Below are positions 12,835 to 24,971 of a stretch of DNA of 64,000 bases, piece by piece. A program made the translations under genes and the position numbers. Source of the DNA: Gnetum montanum (lineage: Eukaryota > Streptophyta > Gnetopsida > Gnetales > Gnetaceae); NCBI GenBank assembly GCA_015680685.1, contig MNCI01014675.1, forward strand, positions 1-64,000, read 5' to 3'. The stretch's first letter is position 1. The number at the start of each line of letters is the position of its first letter. Below the pieces are notes generated by a model. The model made no database searches. It was not told where the DNA came from and saw nothing but the letters and a program-made list of their open reading frames with translations.

Positions 12835-13175
12835 CCTTTATAATACCTTTCAGTTGTTAGTAATTTGAAAAAGTTGACTCAAATTTCCCCTTACTAACAT
12901 CCCCCATAACTAAGGTGATCACTTCAAGATCATGTAGATTCGAAAATCATGAAAATAAAGATAATAATGAGGAAGTTATGAGTGCTAGAAGATGGAGTGT
13001 TAGAGCTCTTAGCTACAAAGAAAAATTGGCAATAACTTCCTTCTTATGAAATTCCAAAATAAAAAATTTCTCTAAATCCCCTATGCTATATATAGTTTTT
13101 ATGGATGTGATATTGTAAATATGATATCATAGATGCAATATCATAGGTGTTGGTAATATCATAAATATGATGTCA
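12835..13175 (-). promoter_or_regulatory. Promoter-like block with ATG and splice-donor-like site upstream of ORF3
   Basis: In element sense the block opens with a cluster of gatatc-like palindromes (13170-13107), like those in the U3 part of the F1 LTRs. A TATA-like ctatatatag (13095-13086) follows, then an ATG-started short frame (MGDVSKGKFESTFSNY, about 12910 downward) and a consensus-like donor AAAG|GTAAGTATG with its GT at 12835. ORF3 begins about 300 bp further on. It could be an internal promoter and leader exon for ORF3, or a fragment of another LTR inserted there. Expression is not shown. Confidence 0.35.
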
Positions 13176-14640
13176 CTATAGAAAAAATGAAAATTTCTAA
13201 ATGTTTTTCTTGAAAACAAATTGAGTCCCATCGGATAGTTGAAAGATATGCATCATGTTGAAAACATCTTGAAATGGTGATGATACTTCAATTGTGAAAA
13301 ATAAGTGTTGAAAGTCTATAATTGAAAAAATCTTGAGATATGAAAGTATATGAGATATTGATGAAAAAATTCAGAAAGACAACATTATTGTGTTATTAGA
13401 ATGGATAGTGTGAATGATATAGGAAGTATTTATTGATATTTATTGGAATGGAAAGGCTCAAGATGATGTGGAATCACTAGTAGGTATAAGATACAACAGT
13501 TATACAAGTGGGTCCTCCCCAAAGCAGGCTCTAGCCTTTAATGTCCTCATATAATCATGCCTAAAAGTGTCCTTAGGCACTTAAGGAGTTGAATGTAGTT
13601 CATACCTATTTAGCAAGACACACATGTTAGTACCAAAAAATTGGAAAAATAACTCTATGTTACACAAAATCATAATTTATGATTATTCAAATAGTGAGAT
13701 GAGATAGGCTTAGAAGGGATTGTAGAAATTGGGACATGAGGTCTCCTACCATAGGCATAATGAATTCTTGTGTTTTATTAGTGGTTAAGATATTCATTAG
13801 CCTTTCTATCCAAGATTCAAACCAAGTCTAGACCACATCTAGTGACATCGCATCATGTCATCTCTTGGAATTACAATTGTTAGACTATCAATGTTGTAAG
13901 GAGTATCATCACTTGGCATATTATCCAAGGAGGAGTTTATTCATGGCACTTGTTTATTTATTTATTTTTTAGATTCCTAAGAATCCACCTACCTTCAGGC
14001 ATGGGTAACATGTCTTTCTAGTGGGAACCCCAAAAATTTATTTTATACCCTTTTTTTTGTCATACAACCTTAGTAACATGATATAACTTACAATAATAAT
14101 CTAAAAAAAAATCCATAAGTCCCCTTGATGTCACTCCTTTTTTATTTTCCCATTTTTCTTCATTTTTGTATCTAGGCATAATGAACACAAGTTTATTCTT
14201 AGTTTGATGATGGAAAGAATATCAATATGGCTATGGTAAGAACCTCTTATTATTGGAATGTATGGATGGATGATGTGGGCTCACTATGCAAATAATCAGT
14301 TTCTTATGACTTGATATCATAGAGAAATTTTCATCTTATTGGGCTACATCTTGTCTTTATTTAAATGTGTTTTATTAATGAACAAAAATTATTTACAAAG
14401 GGTTTGAAACAAAGTATAAAAGAAATGGGAAAGATGGTAAAAAAGATGAAAAAGTATAAAGAATTGAAGAATATTAAAGAATGTGAGAAATTGAAGAAAT
14501 GAGAAAGTATATAAAAATTGTGAAAAGTGAAAAGAATTCTTTTTAAAATTAGTGAGGTACCTATGGTTTTAAATAGACATCCCCATGACTATTATGAAGA
14601 TCAGAGAAATGGAAGATAGAACAGGTGGAAGACTAGTGAG
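13176..14640 (-). repeat. F1 post-pol spacer
   Basis: Non-coding stretch between integrase and ORF3. It is homologous, inverted, to about 54.3-55.56 kb and in part to 47.94-49.13 and 62.58-63.5 kb, so it is a family-specific spacer rather than unrelated DNA. It contains the conserved motif reading AAAGACATGTTACCCATGCC in element sense (here at 13991-14019). Confidence 0.65.
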
Positions 14641-14749
14641 TAGGTTGGGTAGATTCCTTTGAGTACTCATAGTATGGTTTGACTTCTTGGATATTGACAA
14701 GGATATGCTTATGTGGGCTAGATGGGTGATGAATATGTAAGGCACTAGA

Positions 14750-15760
14750 TGGATAAGTGATGTGTACTATGTATGGTCCCTCCCAAAGTGTCTAAAATTT
14801 AACCTTTTGGGATAAATGACTAGGATTATAATAGAGAACCTTATCGCTTGGTTGTATGGTTACATTTCTTATCTACAAATCGTGCCTAAGTTTGGAGGTA
14901 GTGCTTGTGAACTTCACTACCCATAAGTTCTACTTTTCTATTTTGATCTAAATGATTTAGATTCATTAGACATTCATTTTGTGCTAAACTCAAATCAAGG
15001 TTAAGTTCACTAGTAGTAGCTAAAGTATGAATCTCTACTTGGATTGGAAGTATTAGCAACTTTTCATAGGCTAACTCATATGGGGCATACCCTATAGGTA
15101 ATTTTCAAGATGTTCTATAGGCGCATAGAACATTGTTTAATTTCATACTCCAATCACATCTAAACCTACTGACCATCCTAGAGAGTATTCTAGTTATTTT
15201 GCAGTTAGTAACTTTAGCTTGACCATTTGCTTGGGGTTGATATGGTGTTGTTAATTTATGGTTAATCCCAAGTTGTTGCATGAGTTTCTTAAAGGTAGCA
15301 CTAGTGAAGTAGGTCCCATTATCAAATATTAGCATTCTAGGTACTCCAAATCAATTCACCACATGCTATTGGAAAAACTTAGTAGCTATTTTTGTCATAT
15401 TTTCCTTCATTGCTGCTATCTTTGCCTACATTGTATAATAATCCATAGTCACAATAATGTATGATTTCCCATTTAACATTGGTTGAATGGGACCCATAAA
15501 ATCAATTCTTCAAATATAAAAAGGCTCCAATGGTTGTATCCAATGTTGCAGCCCTTCATGTCTGGCCGTAATTCCTCCATCTTTTTGGCAACATTTACAT
15601 GATTGGGAAATAGTGTGGGTATCTCTAAACATAGTAGGCTAGGGTAGCCTACCATCAATAATTTAAGTGCTATTCTACACCCTACATAGTGGCTACCACA
15701 TGGATCTTCATGAATGTCTTGTAACACTCTTTTCTAGTCACAATCAAGCACACACCATCT
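14750..15760 (-). pseudogene. F1 integrase
   Basis: In minus sense the N-terminal zinc-binding segment is visible (FRDTHTISQSCKCCQKDGG at about 15630-15570), followed by the core: VTMDYYT with the first Asp (about 15455), MLIFDNGTYF with the second (about 15330), and HKLTTPYQPQANGQAK at about 15260-15215. The third catalytic residue, Glu, is replaced by Lys (codon aaa). The C-terminal part extends to about 14750 and is shared with 63.55-63.89 kb. Several frameshifts and stops occur. Integrase would join element cDNA to host DNA; this copy cannot. Confidence 0.85.
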
Positions 15761-15849
15761 AACAAGTTCATCTACACAAATTTTGTATAGGTTGCCATTT
15801 ATTTCCATGTATTGTTTAGCTTTGTGAAGGAATTACTCACATTATTTTC

Positions 15850-17300
15850 TATTCCATTCAATAAGAAGCACTTGTATGATGAGATACATCAGGTACTTTG
15901 TAGTCCATGGTTGTTCTATTGAATTTACAACCTTTGCTATTCTAGCGAAGAGGTCCTTATTGGGAAATTGGTCTGATAAGGGTTCTACTTAATTGTCTGC
16001 ATCCCATTTCATCCTTGATAAATGATTAGCTACAACATTTTTTATCAATCATTGTGATGTCAAACTCTTGAAGAATCACAAGTTATCTTATCACTGTAGG
16101 ACTAATTTTTGGCTTGTTCATTAAAAATTGGATGGCTCTATGGTCTGTGTGGACATAAATATGGTAACTAAGCATATAATATCTAAATTTTTTGAGTGCA
16201 TACACCACAACCATTGGCTCCATTTCAGTTGTGGTGTAGTTTAGGTATGCTCCGGTGATGCTCCTGTTAGCACATTGTATGTAGTACGATCTCTTTTGAT
16301 CATCAAGTTATGTTAGTACTATCCTAAGTGCATAATTAGAGGCATTAGTCATGATATAAAAAGGCCTTGATCAATTCAGAGCTTGAAAGATTAGTATCCC
16401 ATCTAACTTCTGCTTCAAAGTTTCCAACACCTTTTCACATGACCCAGTCCACTCAAAAGGTGCATCCTTCTATGTGAGTTCTACCATTGGTTTGGCTATT
16501 TTCAAGAAGTTTTTAATAAATCTTCTATAGTATCTTGTATGGACCAAAAGAGATCTCACATCTTTTACTATTTGTGGCTTTTGAGTGATATTTTGGATGA
16601 CTTTGATTTTTTCAAGATCTACCTCTATATCCCTTTGGGAGATTTTGTGTCCTAGTACTATGCCTTCCTAGACCATGAGATGGCTCTTCCACCAATTGAG
16701 TTTCATATTAGTTTCAACACATCTTTTAAGTACTTTAACCAATCTAGGGCTTATTTGAAATCTAGCTCGTATGTGGAGAAATCATCCATGAAAAATTCAA
16801 CACCATTACCTATCTTCTTTTGGAAGATGCTTAAACTAGTCTCTAGAAGGTTTCTAGCACATTGCATAAATCGAAAGGCATTTTCCTGTACATAAATGTT
16901 CCCCATGGATTGGTGAACATGGTTTTCTCTTGGCCCTCTGCTACAATGCAAATTTGATTATATTCATTGTACCCATCCAAAAAATTGTAGTACTCATGTC
17001 CTAAAATTATGTCCAAGAATTAATCAACAAATGGAAATGGGAAATGATCCTTAAAGGTGGCTGAATTCAACAACTAGAAGTTGATGCACATGCGCCATTT
17101 ACCTCCCTTCTTTGGAACTATCACCAAAGGACTTACCCATTCACTATTCGTAATTGGATAAATGAATTCTACCTTTAGCAACTTTTTTGATTCCTGCTTG
17201 ACTACCTCCTTGAGATTAGGATTAATTCTTTCTTGAGGTTGGCATTTTGGTTTGACTGTAGGATCAGTGTAGATCCAATGTTGACAAATTCATGGATCAA
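15850..17300 (-). pseudogene. F1 reverse transcriptase and RNase H
   Basis: The RT active-site motif is intact as FFMDDFSTYE (FMDD, codons at 16793-16779). Upstream pieces carry the usual palm signatures in alternating frames (for example PWGTFMYRKMPF near 16900). RNase H follows to about 15850, with the 'gaia-like' segment and the VHTDHRAI-type region near 16150. The open piece 16951-16751 is only one frame of a fragmented gene. The enzyme copies element RNA to DNA and degrades the RNA strand. Lies between protease (right) and integrase (left) as in Ty3/gypsy. Confidence 0.82.
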
Positions 17301-17529
17301 TTCATGTGATCTCATCATAAGATCATGAAAATGTTGTAGGCCATCTATTAAGCACTTCTAGTATTTTTTCTTTTTGTTCCTTGTCTAGGTTGGCATTGAT
17401 AATTACTGACTTGTTGTCCACAAATGCATATTCTAATGTTGCTGATAGAGCTTTTAATTCTAGTGGTTCTAGTTCCATTGTGTTTGGGATTTCCAAGTAT
17501 TCCTAGTCTATTTATTCCTCCTCATTATT

Positions 17530-18160
17530 CTAAGGATAAGAACATATTTTTCTTAGTTGTTCCAACTTATCTATTTTTTCCATGTAGGTATTGATGATAT
17601 GTTCTTCTAGTTCCATGTACTTATCAAATTGGGTTTCTTCACTGGTAATCAACCATTGGGTGTCCTCTTTTTGGGTGGTTGCTACATACAGGTAATTTTG
17701 CACACAACTTGTTTCTATGAATTGACTACATGCCTCAGTTTCTTTTTTCTTAATTGCCCAAATTATTTGCATGAAATTGCACTCATGATCATTATATGTG
17801 ATGCACAGAACCCTTTGTCTATGTATGATTTTGGCTTCATCTTCCTTAGAAATTTTGAAGGATAAATCATGAATTCCAAGCTTAGAATCCATGATGCTAA
17901 GCCAAGCTCTTCCAATGATAATTGGGAATTCTCCCTTGTTTATTCCCACATGAATTATTAAAAAATAGGCAACATAGGACCAATCACTAATGGTGGTAAT
18001 CATATCATCTACTTGTCCAAGTGTAACTATGATAGACCAGTCTGCAAGCTATAAATGAATGTTACTTTTCTTTACTGGTGGGAGGTTCCAAGCCTAGTAC
18101 ATATCTTGAGATATCAGATTTACTATAGAGCAAGAATCTAATAGAGCTTTGCATGGTTTT
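17530..18160 (-). pseudogene. F1 retropepsin-like protease
   Basis: The segment CKALLDSCSIVNLIS (about 18157-18113) is an aspartic protease active site in which the usual D-[ST]-G is D-S-C. It is followed by the C-terminal half, EFPIIIGRAWL and KLGIHDLSFKISKED, in the 157-codon open frame 18003-17530. The copy at 53.44-53.82 kb has the homologous ALINLDSGVNLIS and EFPSIMGRAWL, confirming the family. The protease would cleave Gag-Pol. A frame break separates the two halves. Confidence 0.8.
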
Positions 18161-18399
18161 TATCCTACTATTTGGAGATAAATCAAGGGAATTTCTAGAT
18201 CAGTTCTTTTTTGCAAAAGAGCGCCTACCTTGATCCAATGGATTACTATTTGTGTAAGCATGATAGTTGTGAAGTTTAAACCTAATGAAGTTAGAAGCTT
18301 ATTGCATTGGAAAGGACTCAATGTGGATGGGGTGGAGTTATATGTGTTCTCCATCCACTAAGTCTTCTTTGGACTTGTTTTAAAGAATGGTTGTTTTCT

Positions 18400-20540
18400 G
18401 GGTTAAGACACATAAGTAACCTTCCTCTCATGTGTATTGACTACCCTTGTAGCACTTTTTAGCTAGGGTTGTGATGGAAAATTCCCCTACATAACAGGAG
18501 GTGGCACTATTGGCATAGGACTAAAGTGTTGCATAGAAGGTCTAGCTATTAGTGGATGCACATATGAGTTAGAATTAGTCCTTGGTGGTGTCGATCTATG
18601 ATATTATGCTAAATAGTACTATGGAGTTTGAATAGTTGCATAATTAGGTGAGACTAGATGCTAGACATAGAATCCATAAGAATTAAGTTGTCGATATGAA
18701 CATTGTTGGCATGGTGGTGGCATGGCTCATGATTGCAACTACTACCACTACTGATGATACTACTCTTGTGACTATGGCAAGGCTCCACTAGGATAGTATG
18801 TTGATTGAGGTTACTATTTGTAGTTATCCTAAGGATAAGGTAACCTTTTAGGCATTTTTTTGAACAAATAATGGGTTAATTGCATATGTCTTAGTTTCTT
18901 GTAGATGTACCATGATTGGAAAACATCCCTTAGGATGTTTGTAGTAGCACATGATGCAACCTTTTCACAAACTCATACATCTCTTTTTCTAATAGATTGA
19001 TCCCTGTTGTATTCTTTAGCTAATTCCTTTTTCTCTAAGTTCTTCTTCTTCTTTTTCCACTTAATCGATGAGTCTTTGAATCTAGTAGAGGATTAATTTT
19101 GATAGCCTTCCTTGGCATAAATCCCAAGGGTCTCTCTTGTTTTGCTTCTCAATCCATCTATGATGTGCCTTAGCTATTCCTTTGATGAAAATCTATGGCC
19201 TAGGCATCTATGTAATAGTGAATAATAACTATCCATTACTACATCAAGGGTCTCATGAGTCCTTTATTTGTAGTTTTGGATTTTTTTTCTTAGATTTGAC
19301 ACTCATAAATAGGTCTAATATTTATCATTAAATATTTCAAGCATGGTACTCCAACGTTTGATGGATTTAGGTTCCAATGACCTATACCAGCATTCTACTT
19401 TCTTTAATTTCTACCAACCACTCTCTATGTTTTGAAGGACACAAGAATTATGGAATGCTTGAAGGTGATGTTGAGGATTAGTGTTGTAACCTCCTTCAAA
19501 TTGATGTATGTTACTCATATCTAGTCATTTGATTCAACTATCTCTCACATGCTTGGTTGGTATGTAGACTACTTCTTAAATGTTGATCATGCTCTCAGTT
19601 GTCATAAGTGGTTCATCATCATGATTAGGTTCATAGACTCTATGGTAGTAGTAATCCCTTCTATGCTCATGCCTCTCTTGATCTTCTCTTCTCTCTCTAT
19701 GCCTTCTTCTTTCATACTCCTCATCTTTTAAATTAGAATATCTTAAGTAGTGGCCATGATGATCATGAGCCCTTCTCTTTTCCCTATCAAAGTCTCAATA
19801 CTTGTGTTGTCTCTTGTCATAGTCCTTTGATGATCATGATGAAGCAAAGAAGGTAGTAGGAGAATGGTGCCAATTGGTTCTCCTTTCATAACTCTTATAA
19901 GTTTCCTTGTAGGACTTAGTAGGATTCCTTGACCTAGAGTCTCACTTGTATCTTAAGTCAGTAGCCTCCCCTTTGTGTGTCTCTACTAGAGTAGAGTGGA
20001 GTTGAGCTTTGACTGGTGATAGGTATCTTTGATGGCTCATCATGGTTCTGGTGGAGTTGTTCCAAAATGAACTGATCAGCATCAAGCTATTCTATGATAA
20101 TAGATATGCTAACTTACTTCCCTTTGGTATGAACATGTTTGACCTTCATAGCAGCATCTCTCTTTATCTACTCCCTTGTCGATTCATAGGGTCTAGTCAT
20201 GTGTTGACTCACATGATACCCTTCTTGAATTTGGTCTAAGTGCATTCCCTTAGAGTAGTTTTTATCATGTTTAGTGTTGCATATTCGGGAGGTAAGACTA
20301 TGTTGCCTTGCATGTCTCTCCAACTCATTTGTTTGTCCTAATAGAATATGAAGATAATGTTTGGATGGTATGAATTAGTGTGAGCATAAGTAATATGTGT
20401 TTGCATTGGCACTCCCCTAGTCCTCTTAATCGGCAATTTTGTCACTACTCCTTTTTGTTTCCTCAACAAGTGATATTTGATCATTATGTGAACCCGCGTT
20501 ATCATTTTTTGATGGTTTGTGTTAAGTGTGCTTTATATTA
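18400..20540 (-). pseudogene. F1 gag
   Basis: Minus-strand frames include CWYRSLEPKSIKRWSTML, EIFNDKY and later RETLGIYAKEGY (about 19420-19110), a Retrotrans_gag-type capsid segment. The same order is seen on the plus strand at 51.9-52.3 kb (ESWYRSLNLN, EIFNDKYQ, RETLRLYAQ). The N-terminal limit is inferred from the spacing in that copy. No zinc knuckle was recognised with confidence. Stops are frequent. Gag would form the cytoplasmic particle that packages element RNA. Confidence 0.7.
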
Positions 20541-20625
20541 AGGTTGTGAAGATTAGAGTTAGTTTTTGATACAATGAACTTTGGAAAATTAATTACTTAG
20601 TATAACATTGACTTGTCCCCAATAA

Positions 20626-20634
20626 TGATACCAA
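20626..20634 (-). other. F1 primer binding site
   Basis: In element sense the sequence just inside the 5' LTR reads tTGGTATCATTATTGGGG. TGGTATCA matches the initiator-Met tRNA 3' end used by many plant LTR elements. The LTR ends ...attcatca immediately before it. Confidence 0.7.
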
Positions 20635-21506
20635 TGATGAATGGTAGAGTATTTAGCACCTAAACATACAAGATACAAGTGTTCATGCACAATCCTAGTC
20701 AAACTCTACAAATAAGGCAATGTGATTATACCAATAATTGATTAGCATTCAAAATCATTGTCTTCTCACATGAGTTAGTAAAATCAATGTGTATGGTTTA
20801 ACTCATGGTGAGGCATATGATATTGATGTTGAATTAGCCGTTAGGCTCTTAGTAAACATGAAGTGAAAATAAAGCTTTCTAAATATAAGTGACAATAAAA
20901 CAAATCTAAACTAGCCTATGCAATGAGTAGCTAGTTCTGATTTTCTAATCACACCTTTGACTTCGTGCAACTACTACTAGGATTACCAAGTACCACACTA
21001 CTGGGTGTACCAAGTCATAGTAGTGCTGGGTTACTAAGTAGTTACACTTACATGCTTGAGATTAGTCGTACTCATTCTACTTAGTGACATTAAAAGTAAA
21101 TTGCAAGTAACAGTTAACATTAACTATGGAAATAGTAAACATAAACATTAAGCTAAATGAAAATAGAAATAAAACTAAGTGTTGTTGTAATGATGTAGAA
21201 TAATCTTGATCTTTATTATCATGTATGAAATGCATCCAAGTACATCACACTCAAATAAAGACTCCATTCAATTATAAAAAATCACATTGTAGGTAAACAT
21301 TGCTAAGTACTAAATTCAAGAAAACAAACTAAAAGAGTTATGTTACTAAGTTAATGTATCTCCCTGGTTTTGTGTGTCTTAAGTGTTGCTTATATATGCC
21401 AGCACACACCCCACCATATTGTTTATACGATAACGTATGCTGAGATATGATAATGTATCTACGACATTGTAGATATGATATCATTCCAAAACTTTTTACT
21501 TTATTA
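20635..21506 (-). repeat. F1 5' LTR (right)
   Basis: Partner of the left LTR. In element sense it would start TAATAAAG (TG changed to TA) and end CATCA beside the PBS. A TATA-like tatataag (reverse of 21389-21396) is followed after about 40 bp by the likely transcript start region. It shares the gatatc-like cluster (about 21418-21485). Confidence 0.85.
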
Positions 21507-22554
21507 GGCAATAATGTTCACATTGGTGCTAGTTGGCATGAAGGTGGCAACCTGTATGGTGGTTAGTGATGAACATTTAAGATGCATGGTAACACAGGAA
21601 TGCTAGGCATCTTGTTGTGTGTGGGGCTATAGTGCCTACAATAGTGTTTGCAAGGCAACATGTGGCATAGGCTGGCGTGTGCCTTTGTCAGGCTCATGCA
21701 AATTATGTGGTCCATGTCGTGTTGGGTGGTGATAGCTCCCATTACATGGCCAAAGGCCTTTGGTTTATGTTTCTCTTCCATTATTTTACAAGAGTAATGG
21801 AAATATTCTTTTCAGTTACGCTCTTGCTAGGATCTAGTCATGTGAAGGTTTGGTTGGAAGTGGAGGAGGTAGAGGAAGATGAGGGACTAGACTAGTCATG
21901 ATAAATCGCTTGGCCAAATACGACATAGGGGGTGGTTTTCTAAGGCTAGACATGGAGGGGAAATCCTAGGGTTCCTTCTCATTTCATTACCTATTTGGTG
22001 GCACTCCTAGAGGCAGTTCGGTGTGGACAATAATTAGATTTGATAATTGGAGGTTGTAGACTTGTCAGAGGAGGCGTGCTTCTTATAGGCATGGATAGAC
22101 AAGGCTACACAAGGAGTTGTCCTATTTGATGCTCATTTATAAGCTAAGTCTTTGCTTATCCTATTATTTTTAAAATTTATATAACTCAACTTTAGTCTCT
22201 ATTATGTGGTTTAAATGCAAAGCCTATGTTTCTTCAAAACTCTAGTTGATCTTTGTTCAAGTTCTAAGCTATTTCACACCTTTCATTTCATGTTTCATTA
22301 ATGCACAAGTGTCCTTGTTGAAATTTTAAAGTAAACAATTGTTTCTCTGCCAAGTTATTTTAAAACTGTTATTTACCTGTTAAAGTTATTTAATTTATCT
22401 GCACTATTAAATGTCACGTTTTACAAAACACCATGTTGCCCTTCTAGTTGAGAATATTTTTGGGTTTCCATACCCATATGAGAGGTTCCCTAGGCAATAG
22501 TCTCTTGCAATGAGTTTTGTGGATGTTGATGTGTCCAAAATTTATGCATCAACA
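21507..22554 (+). repeat. L2 LTR, 3' end defined
   Basis: The 3' end (about 22440-22554) is shared with 35.65-35.81 kb and, inverted, with 28.59-28.72 kb: ggtttccatacccatat, ccctaggcaatagt and a terminal ttatgcatcaaca. Just outside is atggtatcata (PBS-like, 22556-22564), so this is a 5' LTR on the plus strand. The LTR start is uncertain; it may have been split by the F1 insertion ending at 21506. I could not recognise coding sequence after the PBS. Confidence 0.6.
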
Positions 22555-22564
22555 ATGGTATCAT

Positions 22565-24266
22565 ATAAAATGCTATTTGAAACATGGTTATAATGTAAAA
22601 TGGCAATAATTCAAATTTGAGTTAGAAGAACAATATGTCAATTTTTTTTACTACAACGTAGTGATTTAACAAATATATCTTTCAATAGAAAATTTAGTAA
22701 TTATTACAATGGTGAGTATCATACAGTAATCATAACCAACCTATTGTAATAGCATATGCAATATCAAAATAATTTCTAAATTTAACGTAAATTATGTCAA
22801 AATACCTTTTTCACATATCTGTTGATAAACTTTACATTAAAATTCACATCTTAAGATTTAGTTAAATATTCTTGATGATGTTATTGAAAGTTCCAAATAG
22901 TAATGATATTAACTTTAATAATTTTACTTAAATTTCCTTAAAACATAAGATAAGGTTAAAATTCTTACAACACCTTTTGATGGCCATAATCCCATACACA
23001 ATAACATAAGAGCCAGTATCATAACTAATGCAAATATATATAAAATAATAATATATATATAATTCCTTGCATACGTATCCAATATTTAACTAATGTTACT
23101 TATCTTTTAACAACACCAGCATGTTCATTGCATAAAATTATAATATATAAATAATAATCTCTTGCATGAATATGATAAGATGTGTTAAATGTTACCTATA
23201 TTCTAATTAATAGGAACACCAACTAATACCATGGTGACTGCAATAGTAAATACAACCATTTAACACATGACAATAAATATTAAAAATAATAGTTACAACT
23301 ACAATAATAAATACAACTATGTAACTCATGATGATAAATATTAAAAACAATAGTTATAGCTATAGTTTTGATGCATCTTGCTATATTAGATATTTCATTT
23401 ATTATTTTAATAACAAATTCAATATCAAAATACATAAACTCTTATTAATTACAAAGAAAAAAATACCTTATCCATAATATTGGCAGTCATTAGCAACATT
23501 GCATATTAGCATTGAATTTATCATTTTAATAGAAAATTCAAGATTAAAATACATAAACTCTATACTAAGTATGTAAATAAAAACTGTATTATTCATAATA
23601 TTGGTAGTATCAACCATTAGCATAGCTACATTTAAACAAGTAAATATACAATATACAAATAAAAACACTATTAACAAACACCACTTTACCCGTCACCTTT
23701 AAAGTTTTAAAGATGAGGTAGTTATTTAGTATAATTATATAAAATTTTAGATAAAGAGTAGACTAAAGTAGTGTAGTTTGCTATAGGATAACAATATCAA
23801 ATATTATATACAATAATTAAACACAAAAAATTACTAACAATACTGACCATAATTGCACCAACTATACATGTAAAAACGTGATTTATCACAATGTCATCAA
23901 CAAAACTTAATAACACGTATGTGATAATAACACTAACATATATGCACTTACTATAGTAATAACTACAATAACAATGTCTTAAACTATAATAATAAAAAAT
24001 GCAATCATTTAACAAGAAATATCATTTTTAGTTGCAATTATAAATTCATAATTTATACTTTAGAAAAGTAACATGCCAATTATAGCATTATGATAGTGAA
24101 TTTAATATCCAAATTCATAAGCTTCATACCAAATATATATTCATTTACCATAGTAATAGTAATTGCAATAACATCTTAAACTATAATAATAATAAATGCA
24201 AGAGAAATATCATTTTTTAGTAACAAGTTTAACGTTTTAAAAAAACACAGTTGAAACTATAAATTT
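22565..24266. other. Very AT-rich stretch, no gene
   Basis: Rich in ATA/AAT runs with short repeated phrases such as 'aaatattaaaaataatag' and 'ataacaatgtcttaaactataataata'. It follows an L2 PBS and may be its decayed interior, but nothing coding is left. The open frames 23468-23677 and 23797-24015 are AT-bias artefacts. Confidence 0.4.
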
Positions 24267-24764
24267 ACTAGCTTAGTTATATATTTATAATATATATCTA
24301 TAAATTGGCCGATAGAATCTTATTAGTTTACAAGTAAAAAGTTCTTTGAGTAGAAAATTTCATGACTTCTGGACGAAAAACAAGATTTAAAAACCCAAAT
24401 TTTCATGCCTTTTGGAAGAAGAACAAGAGTTCTATACCTTATTTTTCCTAAGGATGGGTTTTCTGAAAAAACAAATTCCATGAATTAGTGTATGCTCTCA
24501 CCCTCGGCCGAATTTGTTGAGAGTGAGAGCATAAATTCGGCCGAGGGTGAGAGCATACACTAATTCATGGAATTTNNNNNNNNNNNNNNNNNNNNNNNNN
24601 NNNNNNNNNNNNNNNNNNNNNNNNNNNNNNNNNNNNNNNNNNNNNNNNNNNNNNNNNNNNNNNNNNNNNNNNNNNNNNNNNNNNNNNNNNNNNTTACTTG
24701 TAAACTAATAAGATTCTATCGGCCAATTTATAGATATATATTATAAATATATAACTAGGCTAGT
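24267..24764. repeat. Large inverted repeat with an assembly gap
   Basis: Left arm 24267-24515 and right arm 24533-24764 are reverse complements wherever readable, with one mismatch seen near the outer end. The 17-bp centre is 24516-24532. The inner 43 bp (24473-24515 against 24533-24575) are perfect. The right arm contains 118 Ns (24576-24693) where the left arm has 135 bp, so the gap probably hides more of the same arm. It may be a real fold-back element or an assembly or chimera artefact. Confidence 0.8.
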
Positions 24765-24971
24765 GATCGCTAGTCGTCTTCTGCTGCAGCGATGATTTAA
24801 ACATAACAGATAGAAATATTATAAGACCATGGAATGCTCTATTAAATGATTATAAACATGTTGTAATACAGCAGAAATGATCAATGTACGAACTTGCGTA
24901 ATTGAAAATGTATAGTTACAAATGATCTGACATTCAAAATGGTAAAAATTAGTTGACAGAAAAGAATGAGA

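Larger units (their letters stand above)
8721..21506 (-). mobile_element. F1: near-complete Ty3/gypsy retrotransposon with extra ORF
   Basis: Direct repeats of about 0.87 kb at both ends (8721-9582 and 20635-21506) enclose, in minus-strand order, a PBS-like site, gag, protease, reverse transcriptase, RNase H, integrase, a 2-kb spacer, an additional ORF and a purine-rich tract beside the 3' LTR. Protease before RT and integrase last is Ty3/gypsy order. Total length is about 12.8 kb, long for gypsy. Every gene is shattered by stops and frameshifts, and the LTRs differ substantially, so the insertion is old. A convincing target-site duplication was not found; the left boundary is uncertain by about 10 bp. 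Two related partial copies lie at 49.3-55.6 kb (plus) and 59.9-63.9 kb (minus). Confidence 0.88.

Noticed and set aside
8721-21506. Target-site duplication for the F1 element
   Set aside because: The 5-mers outside the LTRs (about 8716-8723 and 21507-21511) do not match with any reasonable boundary choice.
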